This document shows, piece by piece, positions 53,150 through 61,625 of a stretch of DNA of 64,000 bases (its first letter is position 1; each line of letters starts with the position of its first letter). Origin of the DNA: Thalassococcus halodurans (GTDB lineage: Bacteria > Pseudomonadota > Alphaproteobacteria > Rhodobacterales > Rhodobacteraceae); NCBI RefSeq assembly GCF_900108225.1, contig NZ_FNUZ01000001.1, forward strand, positions 930,001-994,000. The letters run 5' to 3'. The notes beneath the pieces were generated by a model. The model was given only the letters and a program-made list of their open reading frames with translations, was not told where the DNA came from and ran no database searches. A program made the position numbers and the translations under genes.

Positions 53150-54055
53150 ATGAGCACACGCGCAGGATTTGTCGCCCTGATCGGAGAGCCGAACGCAGGC
53201 AAGTCTACACTGACCAACCGCATGGTCGGTGCCAAAGTGTCTATCGTCACCCACAAGGTTCAGACAACCCGCGCCCGCATCCGTGGTGTGGCACTGGAAG
53301 GTGACGCGCAGATCGTGTTCGTGGATACCCCCGGCCTGTTCAAACCGCGCCGCCGTCTGGACCGCGCAATGGTGGCTGCGGCTTGGGGCGGTGCTGCGGA
53401 TGCCGATATCACTGTGCTGCTGATCGAGGCTCATCGCGGCATCACCCAAGGCGTCAAAGCGATCATCGAACGCCTGAACGAATTCGAAGGCAAACAGCGC
53501 GTTGCGCTGGCCATCAACAAGATCGACCGCGTGAAGGCCGAAGAACTGCTCGCGCTGTCCAAAGCCATGAACGAAGCCTTCCCGTTCGAGCAGACCTTCA
53601 TGATCTCGGCTGAAAAAGGCCACGGTGTTGACGGTCTGAAAGAATGGCTGGGTCAGGAAATGCCCGAAGGCCCGTGGCTGTACCCCGAAGACCAGATTGC
53701 CGATCTGCCCATGCGCATGATCGCCGCGGAAATGACCCGCGAAAAGCTGACCCTGCGCCTGCATCAGGAACTGCCCTACCAACTGACGGTCGAAACCGAA
53801 AGCTGGGAAGAACGCAAAGACGGATCGGCCCGCATCGACCAGATGATCTATGTCATGCGCGATGGTCACAAGGGCATCGTGCTGGGCAACAAGGGCGAAA
53901 CGATTAAGGCGATTTCCAAAGCCGCCCGCGAAGAGCTGGAAGAATTCCTTGGCCGTCGCGTGCATCTGTTCCTTCAGGTCAAGGTCCGCGAGAAATGGCT
54001 GGAAGAGGCTGAGCGTTATTCGGAAATGGGTCTGGATTTCCGCGACGGCGACTAA
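53150..54055 (+). CDS. era: GTPase Era
   Basis: A 301-residue essential GTPase acting in 30S assembly. The G-domain motifs are ALIGEPNAGKSTLTNR (G1), FVDTPGLFKPRRRLDRAM (G3) and ALAINKIDRVK (G4). The C-terminal KH domain is the segment HKGIVLGNKGETIKAISKAAREELEEFLG. It is usually directly after rnc, but about 9.5 kb of catabolic genes separates them here. A good ribosome site is not obvious (GGAAAGTAGC). Confidence 0.96.
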   Translation: MSTRAGFVALIGEPNAGKSTLTNRMVGAKVSIVTHKVQTTRARIRGVALEGDAQIVFVDTPGLFKPRRRLDRAMVAAAWGGAADADITVLLIEAHRGITQGVKAIIERLNEFEGKQRVALAINKIDRVKAEELLALSKAMNEAFPFEQTFMISAEKGHGVDGLKEWLGQEMPEGPWLYPEDQIADLPMRMIAAEMTREKLTLRLHQELPYQLTVETESWEERKDGSARIDQMIYVMRDGHKGIVLGNKGETIKAISKAAREELEEFLGRRVHLFLQVKVREKWLEEAERYSEMGLDFRDGD

Positions 54056-54064
54056 GGTGGCGTC

Positions 54065-54397
54065 ATGACACCCAGACTGACCGCCCGCTTTTGGGTCGAT
54101 GCCTATCGCCAGCGCCTGTCGCTGCTGAATATTCCCTGTTTTGTGGTGGCCCACGGCGACGACACTGCCGGTGCGGTGTTGGTCAAGCTGTCCACGCTGG
54201 ACGGTCAGGCCCGCGCCTATACCCGCACCTTCGATCTGATGTCAGGTGATCGCGTTTGGGCGGTTTTGTCGGAAGGCGACGAATACGCCGTGGATGAAGC
54301 CATCACCAAACAGCGCAGCTTTGACCCCGATCTTTGGGTTATCGAAGTTGAGGATCGCGAAGGGCGGCATCTGCTGGATGAGGACGGCCTTTCGTAA
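54065..54397 (+). CDS. DUF1491 family protein
   Basis: A 110-residue cytoplasmic protein: LTARFWVDAYRQRLSLLNIP at the start, FVVAHGDDTAGAVLVKLSTL in the middle and DPDLWVIEVEDREGRHLLDE at the end. These match DUF1491, a small family confined mostly to alphaproteobacteria and of unknown function, normally found next to era and recO. Its last 59 bases overlap the 3' end of the convergent membrane-protein gene. Confidence 0.82.
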   Translation: MTPRLTARFWVDAYRQRLSLLNIPCFVVAHGDDTAGAVLVKLSTLDGQARAYTRTFDLMSGDRVWAVLSEGDEYAVDEAITKQRSFDPDLWVIEVEDREGRHLLDEDGLS

Positions 54398-54983
54398 GCA
54401 GCTTCGCTAAGGCGATCATGACAATGCCGCCAACAAAGAACGCCGCGCACAGACCAGCCGACCAACCCGCAACGCCCATCCAGCCGGACTTTTCCGGATT
54501 TAGGAAGAAGTAGGGGTATCTGCCGTCAAACGCCCCCCGTCCCAAGGCATAGACCACATAAAGCGCAGGCCACCCAAGCCACGACAGCCCGTCAACAAAG
54601 CGCAGGCCCGCCTTCGGTGCGAACACCAGCCACCAGAGCACGTAAGATACGGGCACGAAGGTGTGCAGGCCAAAGTCCGGCCACCAATCGATGCCGGACA
54701 GGTCCCGCGCCAGCAGCAGGTGATAGACGATGCCCACAATCGCAATCCACAGCGCAACAGCTGCTGTCCAGAAAGGGGCCACACGACGCCCCGACGCCAC
54801 CCAAAAACACAGGCCCGCCAGCATCAGGTTGGTCAGGATCGTGAAGTACCGCAACAGACGCCAGAATTCGGCCAGAAACGTCCGGTCGGGATAGGCCGAC
54901 AGGCTGATCCACATGTCCAGACCGATCGAGCCTACAGCAAAAAGGCCAATCAATCCGGCTGTGATGCGGGCAATCGCTGACAT
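54339..54983 (-). CDS. Pr6Pr/FAR-17a-like six-helix membrane protein
   Basis: A 214-residue membrane protein with about six hydrophobic segments. Features that match the Pr6Pr (FAR-17a/AIG1-like) family are LAEFWRLLRYFTILTNLMLAG near the start and GIDWWPDFGLHTFVPVSYVLWWLVF in the middle. ALYVVYALGRGAFDGRYPYFFLNPEKSGW is the highly conserved end. Function unknown. The 3' end overlaps DUF1491. It is divergent from recO. Confidence 0.82.
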   Translation of the reverse strand: MSAIARITAGLIGLFAVGSIGLDMWISLSAYPDRTFLAEFWRLLRYFTILTNLMLAGLCFWVASGRRVAPFWTAAVALWIAIVGIVYHLLLARDLSGIDWWPDFGLHTFVPVSYVLWWLVFAPKAGLRFVDGLSWLGWPALYVVYALGRGAFDGRYPYFFLNPEKSGWMGVAGWSAGLCAAFFVGGIVMIALAKLLTKGRPHPADAALRDPQLR

Positions 54984-55107
54984 GGGTCCTCTGAATCGGT
55001 GGTTCCTGAACACTCACATGGGTTGAATAGGCGAAATTTCATCCCCTTTGTGAATGACCTCGCGTCAGAGACTTGTCGCCATGCAAAACGGGGTAAATAG
55101 TGCCGCA

Positions 55108-55866
55108 ATGGAATGGCGCGACACTGGGATATTGCTTTCGGTCAAACGGCACGGCGAAACGTCGGCCATCCTGGATGTTTTTACCAAAGACCATGGCCGA
55201 CACGCAGGCGTTCTGCGCGGGGCATCGTCACGCAAGATCGCAGCCGCGCTTCAACCGGGGTCCGATCTGGACGTCAGTTGGCGTGCACGGCTTGAGGATC
55301 ACATCGGGTCTTACACGATAGAACCCGTGAAAACCCGCGCAGGTATGGCGATGGCCAACCGTCTGACGCTAGCCGGGCTGAACAGCGTGATGGCGATCCT
55401 TGCCTTTGCGCTGCCCGAACGGGAAAGCCAGCTGCGGCTCTATAACGACACGGTCCTGTTGCTGGACCTACTGGATCACGCAGATGTCTGGCCGCTGGCC
55501 TATCTGAAGTGGGAACTAGCCCTGCTTGAGGAATTGGGCTTTGGACTTGATCTAAGCGAATGCGCAGCCACGGGACGGAATGACGAACTGATCTACGTCT
55601 CGCCCAAAAGCGGGCGGGCGGTGTCACGTCATGGCGCGGGCGAATGGGCGGACCGCATGCTGCCCCTGCCCCCTGTTCTTGCAGGAAAAGGTCACGCGCC
55701 TGATGACGAAATCCTGTTGGCCCTGAAAACTACGGGCCATTTTCTGGAAAACAAACTGGCGCCCGCGCTTGGGTCGAAACCGCTACCGTCGGCCCGCGCG
55801 GCGTTTATCGACCGTTACCACCGTCATTGCGGAACCCTGCCGCAAAGTGACGCCAAACCGGAATAG
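55108..55866 (+). CDS. recO: DNA repair protein RecO
   Basis: A 252-residue RecFOR-pathway protein that loads RecA with RecR. The OB-fold start is [20 protein letters not shown], followed by [16 protein letters not shown]. The helical domain contains [36 protein letters not shown]. The zinc-binding cysteines of some RecO proteins are reduced here to C165-type single positions. A longer in-frame start upstream would add 18 residues unlike the family. It continues the era-recO order. Confidence 0.93.
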   Translation: MEWRDTGILLSVKRHGETSAILDVFTKDHGRHAGVLRGASSRKIAAALQPGSDLDVSWRARLEDHIGSYTIEPVKTRAGMAMANRLTLAGLNSVMAILAFALPERESQLRLYNDTVLLLDLLDHADVWPLAYLKWELALLEELGFGLDLSECAATGRNDELIYVSPKSGRAVSRHGAGEWADRMLPLPPVLAGKGHAPDDEILLALKTTGHFLENKLAPALGSKPLPSARAAFIDRYHRHCGTLPQSDAKPE

Positions 55867-55916
55867 GCCTATAGACGGGCTTCCGCCTGTCTCCGAGACG
55901 CGCTAGGGATGTTTTT

Positions 55917-56582
55917 ATGATGTGGACTGTACCCAATATCCTGACCATGCTCCGGCTTCTGGCCGCGCCCGGCATTGCTGTCATGTTCCTGTATTTCGCG
56001 CGTCCTTTTGCAGATTGGTACGCACTGGCGCTCTTTGTCGGCGCCGCCATCACCGACTGGTTCGATGGTTATCTGGCGCGCAGCTGGAAACAGGAAACGA
56101 AACTGGGCGCGATGCTGGACCCGATCGCCGACAAGGCAATGGTGATCATCGCCTTGATGGTCATCGTTGGGTATTCGTCGATGTCGCCTTGGCTGGTTCT
56201 GCCCACAACCGTCATCATGTTCCGCGAAGTGTTTGTCTCGGGCCTGCGCGAATATCTGGGGGACACGGCGGGCACATTGAAGGTCACAGCCTTGGCCAAA
56301 TGGAAAACCACAGTCCAGATGATCGCCATCGCCGTCCTGTTTGCCCAAGGGGTGTTCGAACACTATCTGGGAATGTCGGTGATGGGCATGGACGAACAGA
56401 TCGTCGAAGGCATTCTGAACGGCAGCATCACGGATGAAATCGGTCTGTGGTGGAAGAAAATCGGCATGATCTGGACAGGCAACGCGGGCATCGCCCTGTT
56501 GTGGATCGCAGCTGCGCTGACACTGATCACAGGTTGGGATTACCTGAACAAAGCGCTGCCACATCTGTCGGAGGAGACATGA
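55917..56582 (+). CDS. pgsA: CDP-diacylglycerol-glycerol-3-phosphate 3-phosphatidyltransferase
   Basis: A 221-residue membrane enzyme making phosphatidylglycerophosphate, the precursor of phosphatidylglycerol and cardiolipin. The CDP-alcohol phosphotransferase motif is complete: D50-G51-x2-A54-R55-x8-G64-x3-D68-x3-D72. It opens with WTVPNILTMLRLLAAPGI. Two adjacent ATGs are possible starts. The last codons overlap the moaD ATG, so the genes are coupled. Confidence 0.95.
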   Translation: MMWTVPNILTMLRLLAAPGIAVMFLYFARPFADWYALALFVGAAITDWFDGYLARSWKQETKLGAMLDPIADKAMVIIALMVIVGYSSMSPWLVLPTTVIMFREVFVSGLREYLGDTAGTLKVTALAKWKTTVQMIAIAVLFAQGVFEHYLGMSVMGMDEQIVEGILNGSITDEIGLWWKKIGMIWTGNAGIALLWIAAALTLITGWDYLNKALPHLSEET

Positions 56583-56827
56583 TGGACATTCTTTATTTCG
56601 CTTGGGTCCGTGAACGCATCGGCGTGCCGCGCGAAACGGTGACGACAGAGGCCAAGACGGTAAACGATCTTGTGCAGGAACTGATCGCCAAGGAAGAACG
56701 CTATGCCGCAGCCTTCGCTGATATCTCGGCGCTGCGCGTGGCTTTAGATCAGGACCTGTCCGACTTTGACGCCCCGCTGGACGGTGTGCGTGAAGTGGCC
56801 TTCTTCCCGCCGATGACAGGCGGCTAA
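56579..56827 (+). CDS. moaD: Molybdopterin synthase sulfur-carrier subunit MoaD
   Basis: A beta-grasp protein of 82 residues (81 if the second ATG is used). It ends FFPPMTGG, the C-terminal Gly-Gly that is adenylated and thiocarboxylated to carry sulfur. The body contains FAWVRERIGVPRETV and VREVAFFPPM typical of MoaD. It overlaps the pgsA stop and lies three bases before moaE. Confidence 0.93.
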   Translation: MMDILYFAWVRERIGVPRETVTTEAKTVNDLVQELIAKEERYAAAFADISALRVALDQDLSDFDAPLDGVREVAFFPPMTGG

Positions 56828-56830
56828 CCC

Positions 56831-57274
56831 ATGAAGATCGTCGTTCAGGAAGCTCCATTCAATTTCGCCGCCGAGGTTGAAGACTTCGGCCAAGGCCGAG
56901 CCGATATGGGGGCGATTGTCACCTTTACGGGCGTGGTGCGCGACAATGATGCTGGCGATCTGGATGCGATGGAGATCGAACACTATCCCGGCATGACACA
57001 AAAGGCGCTGGAAAAGATCGCATCCGACGCAAGCGCGCGTTGGGATCTGGGCGACGTGCTGATCATCCACCGCTATGGACGGCTTGAGCCGGGCGAAAAG
57101 ATCATGATGGTCGCAACGTCGTCGCCCCACCGCAAAGATGCCTTCGAGGCCGCTGATTTCCTGATGGACTACCTGAAATCCCGCGCGCCGTTCTGGAAGA
57201 AAGAACATACCGGCGGCGATGCATCCTGGGTGGATGCGAAAGACTCCGACGAGGACGCGCTGAACCGTTGGTAA
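56831..57274 (+). CDS. moaE: Molybdopterin synthase catalytic subunit MoaE
   Basis: A 147-residue partner of MoaD that inserts two sulfurs into precursor Z to form molybdopterin. Signature segments are GAIVTFTGVVRDNDAGDLDAMEIEHYPGM, HRYGRLEPGEKIMMVATSSPHRKDAFEAADFLMDYLKSRAPFWKKE, the last carrying the active-site lysines. It is translated from an ATG three bases after moaD. A cluster of hairpins follows. Confidence 0.95.
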   Translation: MKIVVQEAPFNFAAEVEDFGQGRADMGAIVTFTGVVRDNDAGDLDAMEIEHYPGMTQKALEKIASDASARWDLGDVLIIHRYGRLEPGEKIMMVATSSPHRKDAFEAADFLMDYLKSRAPFWKKEHTGGDASWVDAKDSDEDALNRW

Positions 57275-57412
57275 GCGGCGCGGCTTCGCCGCACAGGTCA
57301 TCTCGTCCTTGGCCTTTGGCCTGCGTCCTCGGGTTTAGCACTCTGATCACAGGTATTTTCTTTCCCCAAATACCTTGGGGGAATTGGCCGTAGGCCAAGG
57401 GGGCAAAGCCCC
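57275..57412. repeat. Cluster of four extragenic hairpins between moaE and the PuuB-like gene
   Basis: In order: GCGGCG ... CGCCGC (57275-57292), CCCCAA-ATACC-TTGGGG (57364-57380), TTGGCC-GTA-GGCCAA (57384-57398) and GGGGC-AAA-GCCCC (57400-57412). The third contains the reverse complement of the GGCCTACGGCC unit seen at 13967-13977. The cluster sits between convergent genes and probably serves as transcript ends for both, but T-runs are absent. It looks like a dispersed repeat. Confidence 0.45.
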
Positions 57413-58728
57413 TATAAATCCAGCAATTCAGCCGCCAGATACGCGGGTCGCATCAACAAACGGCGGCTTTTGCCCAATGGAAACCTGCGCGGTTCTTTCG
57501 CCATAAGCGCCGGAATATCTGTGCTGTTGCCTGCGATCAAATCTGCGGCCAGCTTGCCAGAATGGCTACCCATCGCGACGCCGTTACCGTGGTACCCGAA
57601 GGCCGCGAACATGCCCTTCATCCCCGAAACCGGCCCGACGTAGGGCGCAAGCTTGGATGTCAGGCACAGCAGGCCAGACCATTCGTGGGTGATCGGCACG
57701 TCGGACCATGCCGGAAACAGGCGATGGAAATTCTCTCGGATTTTGCGGGAAATCTTGGTCTGTTCGCGCGGCGTCGCCGTCAGGCCACCCCGCATACCGA
57801 ACAGGAACCGACCACCTGGCAACATGCGGAAATAGTGCAGCATCGTGCGGGTGTCGTAGCACATCTGCGACGACGACCAGCCCTGCGCCTGCTTTTCTGC
57901 ATCCGTCAAAGGATGCGTCAGAATGATAGAGGACTGGACCGGCATCGTGCGGGAGGCCAGCCAGTCTGGCACGTCCTCAGACGAATAGCCGTTGGTTGCG
58001 ATAAGAACCTTATCGGCCTGCACCTGCCCCGGTGCCGTTTTGCAGATCCAATGCCCGTTTTCCTCGCAGATACTGTCGCAGGGACTGTTCTGGAACAGCC
58101 GTGCGCCTGCGGATTGGGCGGCAATCGCCAGCCCCGCGTGGTACTTTCGCGGGTTCAGGGCAAAGCCGATCGGCAGTGTCAGCGCCCCATAAAAATCACC
58201 GCCAATTCCCAGCCCTGCCAGATCGAATTTACTGGCAAATTCAGGTGTCACGCCATAAAGCGTTTTCTGTTCGATCGCGTGTTTCTGAAGGCCCGCAAAG
58301 GCCCGCGCATTGTGGGCCAGAAGCGTTTCGCCATCGCTATGCACATCCGCGTCGATCCGGTGGTTTTCCAGAATGCCGCGAACGGTGTCCACCGCCGCGA
58401 CCTCGGTTCTGACCCAATCGCGCGCGCCCTCCGGCCCGTGTTGTCGGGCAATGGCGCTATTGGAAAGTTTCGATCCGCCAAGGCAGCAGAACCCGCCATT
58501 GCGGCCCGACGCCCCGTAGCCCGGCGTTTCGGCCTCTAGCACGACCACGTCCATGCCTGCCTGCGCCAGATGCAAAGCCGCCGACAGGCCGGTGAAGCCC
58601 GCGCCGATGATCACGACATCCGCGCGGGTGCTGTCCTCCAAAACGGGCCAGTCCATCGCAGGCACCGTTTCCGCCCAGAAGCATCCCTGTTGCGGGCCGT
58701 AGGCCGCGGGTTCGTAAAGGCGTTTCAT
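57412..58728 (-). CDS. FAD-dependent oxidoreductase, PuuB-like (gamma-glutamylputrescine oxidase type)
   Basis: A 438-residue DAO-family flavoenzyme. The FAD dinucleotide loop is VVIIGAGFTGLSAALHLAQAGMDVVVLEAE (about 34-63); YGASGRNGGFCCLG follows, and the C-terminus contains the second flavin motif AFGYHGNGVAMGSHSGKLAADLI. The family includes PuuB, which oxidises gamma-glutamylputrescine. Its location as last gene of a putative polyamine transporter operon, overlapping potI by four bases, fits this function. Glycine/sarcosine-type amine substrates are the alternative. Confidence 0.85.
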   Translation of the reverse strand: MKRLYEPAAYGPQQGCFWAETVPAMDWPVLEDSTRADVVIIGAGFTGLSAALHLAQAGMDVVVLEAETPGYGASGRNGGFCCLGGSKLSNSAIARQHGPEGARDWVRTEVAAVDTVRGILENHRIDADVHSDGETLLAHNARAFAGLQKHAIEQKTLYGVTPEFASKFDLAGLGIGGDFYGALTLPIGFALNPRKYHAGLAIAAQSAGARLFQNSPCDSICEENGHWICKTAPGQVQADKVLIATNGYSSEDVPDWLASRTMPVQSSIILTHPLTDAEKQAQGWSSSQMCYDTRTMLHYFRMLPGGRFLFGMRGGLTATPREQTKISRKIRENFHRLFPAWSDVPITHEWSGLLCLTSKLAPYVGPVSGMKGMFAAFGYHGNGVAMGSHSGKLAADLIAGNSTDIPALMAKEPRRFPLGKSRRLLMRPAYLAAELLDL

Positions 58729-59546
58729 CCCGTGGCCTGCGCAGCCGCCTGTTCGTCCCTCTGCTGTGCAACAGCCGACCGTTTCGACAGGATCGACGCG
58801 GTGATCACGCCAACGGTCACCACGCTGATCATAATCGTCGAGAGCGCGTTGATCTCGGGGCTGACGCCCAGACGCACCGCCGAGAAGATCTTGATCGGCA
58901 GGGTCGTGGCCGACGGGCCGGTGGTGAAGCTGGCGATGACCAGATCGTCGAGCGACAGGGTAAAGGCCAGAAGCCAGCCGGAAATCACCGCAGGCGCGAT
59001 GATCGGCAGGGTCACAAGGCGGAACGCCTGGAAGGGTGTGCAGCCAAGGTCCAAAGCGGCCTCTTCCAGCGATTTGTCAAAGCTGACAAGGCGCGAGGAG
59101 ACGACGACCGACACATAGCACATGGCAAAGGTTGTATGGGCCAGAACGATGGTGAACACGCCACGATCCAGACCGATGCCGATGAACAGCAGCAGCAAGG
59201 ACAGGCCTGTAATCACCTCGGGCATCACCAGCGGCGCATAGATCATGCCAGAAAACAGACCCCGCCCCATAAAGCGCCCTGCGCGGACCAGAACGGTCGC
59301 GGCCATCGTGCCCAGAACCGTTGCCAGAACCGACGAAAAGAACGCCACACGGATTGTGACCCAAGCGGCATCAAGGAAATCTTCGTTCTGAAGAAGCTCT
59401 CCGTACCATTTGGTGGAAAAGCCCGCCCAGACAGTGACCAACTTCGATGCGTTGAAGCTATAGATGACCAGAATGACCATCGGCAGATAGAGGAACGCAA
59501 AGCCCAGTGTCAGCGAAGTGGCGTTGAACCATGAAAAACGTCTCAT
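58725..59546 (-). CDS. potI: Polyamine ABC transporter permease (PotI type)
   Basis: A 273-residue binding-protein-dependent permease with six membrane helices. Start MRRFSWFNATSLTLGFAFLYLPMVILVIYSF is typical for PotI/PotC. The cytoplasmic EAA loop reads LEEAALDLGCTPFQAFRLVTLP, where the ATPase docks. The gene overlaps potH at its start and the oxidase gene at its end, both by ATGA. The frame extends upstream into potH, but the ATG in the overlap is the start. Confidence 0.9.
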   Translation of the reverse strand: MRRFSWFNATSLTLGFAFLYLPMVILVIYSFNASKLVTVWAGFSTKWYGELLQNEDFLDAAWVTIRVAFFSSVLATVLGTMAATVLVRAGRFMGRGLFSGMIYAPLVMPEVITGLSLLLLFIGIGLDRGVFTIVLAHTTFAMCYVSVVVSSRLVSFDKSLEEAALDLGCTPFQAFRLVTLPIIAPAVISGWLLAFTLSLDDLVIASFTTGPSATTLPIKIFSAVRLGVSPEINALSTIMISVVTVGVITASILSKRSAVAQQRDEQAAAQATG

Positions 59547-60433
59547 CCCTCGGCCTCCCGCTGAAGCTGCTGGTTGCGCTGGAACAGCACAATCGGGATC
59601 ACAAGGATCAACAGCAGGATGATCGCCACCGCAGAGGCCACCGGCCAGTCGCGGTTCGAGAAGAACTCTTCCCACAGAACCTTACCGATCATCAGCGTGT
59701 CAGAGCCGCCCAGAAGCGATGGGATCACGAATTCACCGATGGTCGGGATGAACACCAGAAAACAGCCCGCGATTATGCCGCTTTTCGACAGCGGAATGGT
59801 GATCAACCAAAAGGCCGACATGCGCGAACAGCCAAGGTCCTCGGCCGCTTCGATCAGGGAATCGTCCATCTTTTCCAGCGCGGCATAGATCGGCAGGATC
59901 ATGAACGGCAAATAGGTGTAAACGATGCCGATATAGACGGCGGTGTTTGTGGACAGGATTTTCAGCGGCTCGTCGACGATCCCCAGAAACGACAGGAACT
60001 GGTAGAGCACGCCCTCGGACGCCAGAATGCCCATCCACGCGTAAACGCGGATCAGGAAAGACGTCCAGAACGGCAGGATCACCAGCATCAGCAACGTCGG
60101 GCGCCATTCAGGGGCCGCACGTGCCATGCCGTAAGCAATCGGATAGCCCACCAGCAGCGTCAGAACCGTCGAAATCAGCGCGATCTTCAGGGACGAGAGG
60201 TACGCTTTCCAATAAAGCGCATCCTCGGTCAGGAAGACGTAGTTTTCGAAATCAAGCTTGGACAGCAGATCCTTGATCCCCTGCCAGCCAGCCGAGAAAT
60301 CCAGCGTCGGGGCATAGGGCGGGATCGACAAGGCGTAGTCGGACAGCGAGATTTTCAGAACGATCAGGAACGGCACCAGAAACAGCGCCAGAAGCCACAG
60401 GTAGGGGACCGCGATCAGGGTAAAGCGACGCAT
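59543..60433 (-). CDS. potH: Polyamine ABC transporter permease (PotH type)
   Basis: A 296-residue permease with six membrane helices. It begins LIAVPYLWLLALFLVPFLIVLKISLSD; the EAA loop reads LIEAAEDLGCSRMSAFWLITIPLSKSG. Pairs of similar permeases are normal for spermidine/putrescine ABC importers. It begins four bases after potG and overlaps potI by four bases. Confidence 0.91.
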   Translation of the reverse strand: MRRFTLIAVPYLWLLALFLVPFLIVLKISLSDYALSIPPYAPTLDFSAGWQGIKDLLSKLDFENYVFLTEDALYWKAYLSSLKIALISTVLTLLVGYPIAYGMARAAPEWRPTLLMLVILPFWTSFLIRVYAWMGILASEGVLYQFLSFLGIVDEPLKILSTNTAVYIGIVYTYLPFMILPIYAALEKMDDSLIEAAEDLGCSRMSAFWLITIPLSKSGIIAGCFLVFIPTIGEFVIPSLLGGSDTLMIGKVLWEEFFSNRDWPVASAVAIILLLILVIPIVLFQRNQQLQREAEG

Positions 60434-60437
60434 GCCC

Positions 60438-61562
60438 CTAGCCCTCCAACAACACGCCAGCGGTTTCGGTAAACGTCAGCCAGACGCGGTCTTCCCATGT
60501 GATATCGCGGTTCGCCAGACGACGGGTGTTGGCGCTTTGTGCCTTGATGATCTGGCCGTTACCGACCTTGACGTGGAAGGTCGAGATGTTGCCGAGGTAG
60601 GCGATATCGATGACCTCGCCTTCCAACAGGTTGCGGCGGTCTTCGGGTTTCTCTTTGGAGATGGTCACTTTTTCAGGGCGGATCGCAAAGCTTATCCGCT
60701 CGCCGGATGCGACGGGTTTTTGCGCAGTGCCCCAAATCGCAGGCTGCCCTTCTGCCCAGTCGATACGAACGCGGTCGCCATCGGGTGTGGCGTTGCCTTC
60801 GATGATGTTCACGTCACCGATAAAGTCGGCGACATAGACGGAATTCGGGGCCTCGTAGATATCAGCGGGGGTCGCGACCTGCACAAGGCGGCCTTCGTCC
60901 ATCACGGCAACGCGGGACGCGACAGTCATCGCCTCTTCCTGATCGTGGGTGACGATCACAAAGGTCGTGCCGGTCTTTTCCTGAATGTCCATCAGCTCGA
61001 ACTGCGTTTCTTCGCGCAGCTTTTTATCCAGCGCGCCCAGAGGTTCATCCAACAACAGAAGCTTGGGCGATTTTGCCAGAGAACGGGCCAAGGCCACGCG
61101 CTGACGCTGACCACCGGAAATCTGATGCGGTTTGCGTTTCGCGAATTTGCCCAGCCTCGTCAGGCGCAGCATTTCTTCGACACGGGCCGCGATGGCATCC
61201 TTGTCCTTGCTTTCGCGCTTGAGGCCAAAGGCGATGTTTTCCCAGACCGACAGATGCGGGAACAGCGCATAGCTTTGGAACATCATGTTCACAGCGCGTT
61301 TGTTCGGCGCGGTTTGGCCAAGGTCCTGTCCCGACAGACGAATGGTGCCCGATGTCGGCGTCTCGAACCCCGCCAGCATCCGCATCATCGTCGTTTTCCC
61401 GCATCCCGACGGCCCCAGAAGGGCAAAGAACTCGCGTTCATAGATGTCCAGGCTAAGGTCGTCGATCGCGGTGAATGTTCCGAACTTTTTGGTGACGTTC
61501 TGAAACTGGATCAACGGCTTTTGGTTCGGGTCATCCCAAGGGGCAAAGACCTTTTGGTTCAT
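60438..61562 (-). CDS. potG: Polyamine ABC transporter ATP-binding protein (PotG/PotA type)
   Basis: A 374-residue ATPase. FFALLGPSGCGKTTMMRMLAGFE is the Walker A, followed by the Q-loop in MMFQSYALFPHLSVWENIAFG. The ABC signature is HQISGGQRQRVALARSLAK, and KLLLLDEPLGALDKKLREE is Walker B and D-loop. The C-terminal TOBE-like domain (ERISFAIRPEKVTISKE) is typical of Pot/Ugp-type ATPases. It follows potF after a hairpin. Confidence 0.93.
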   Translation of the reverse strand: MNQKVFAPWDDPNQKPLIQFQNVTKKFGTFTAIDDLSLDIYEREFFALLGPSGCGKTTMMRMLAGFETPTSGTIRLSGQDLGQTAPNKRAVNMMFQSYALFPHLSVWENIAFGLKRESKDKDAIAARVEEMLRLTRLGKFAKRKPHQISGGQRQRVALARSLAKSPKLLLLDEPLGALDKKLREETQFELMDIQEKTGTTFVIVTHDQEEAMTVASRVAVMDEGRLVQVATPADIYEAPNSVYVADFIGDVNIIEGNATPDGDRVRIDWAEGQPAIWGTAQKPVASGERISFAIRPEKVTISKEKPEDRRNLLEGEVIDIAYLGNISTFHVKVGNGQIIKAQSANTRRLANRDITWEDRVWLTFTETAGVLLEG

Positions 61563-61588
61563 GATCAGTCCAATACTGCATAGAAAAA

Positions 61589-61612
61589 CGGCGCGCCCCG
61601 TGGGACGCGCCG
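61589..61612 (-). other. Hairpin between potF and potG
   Basis: CGGCGCG, a ten-base loop and CGCGCCG in the 63-base gap. Without a T-run on the leftward strand, it probably stabilises potF mRNA or limits read-through, as at tctC/tctB. Confidence 0.5.
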
Positions 61613-61625
61613 CAAACAGGCGTGG

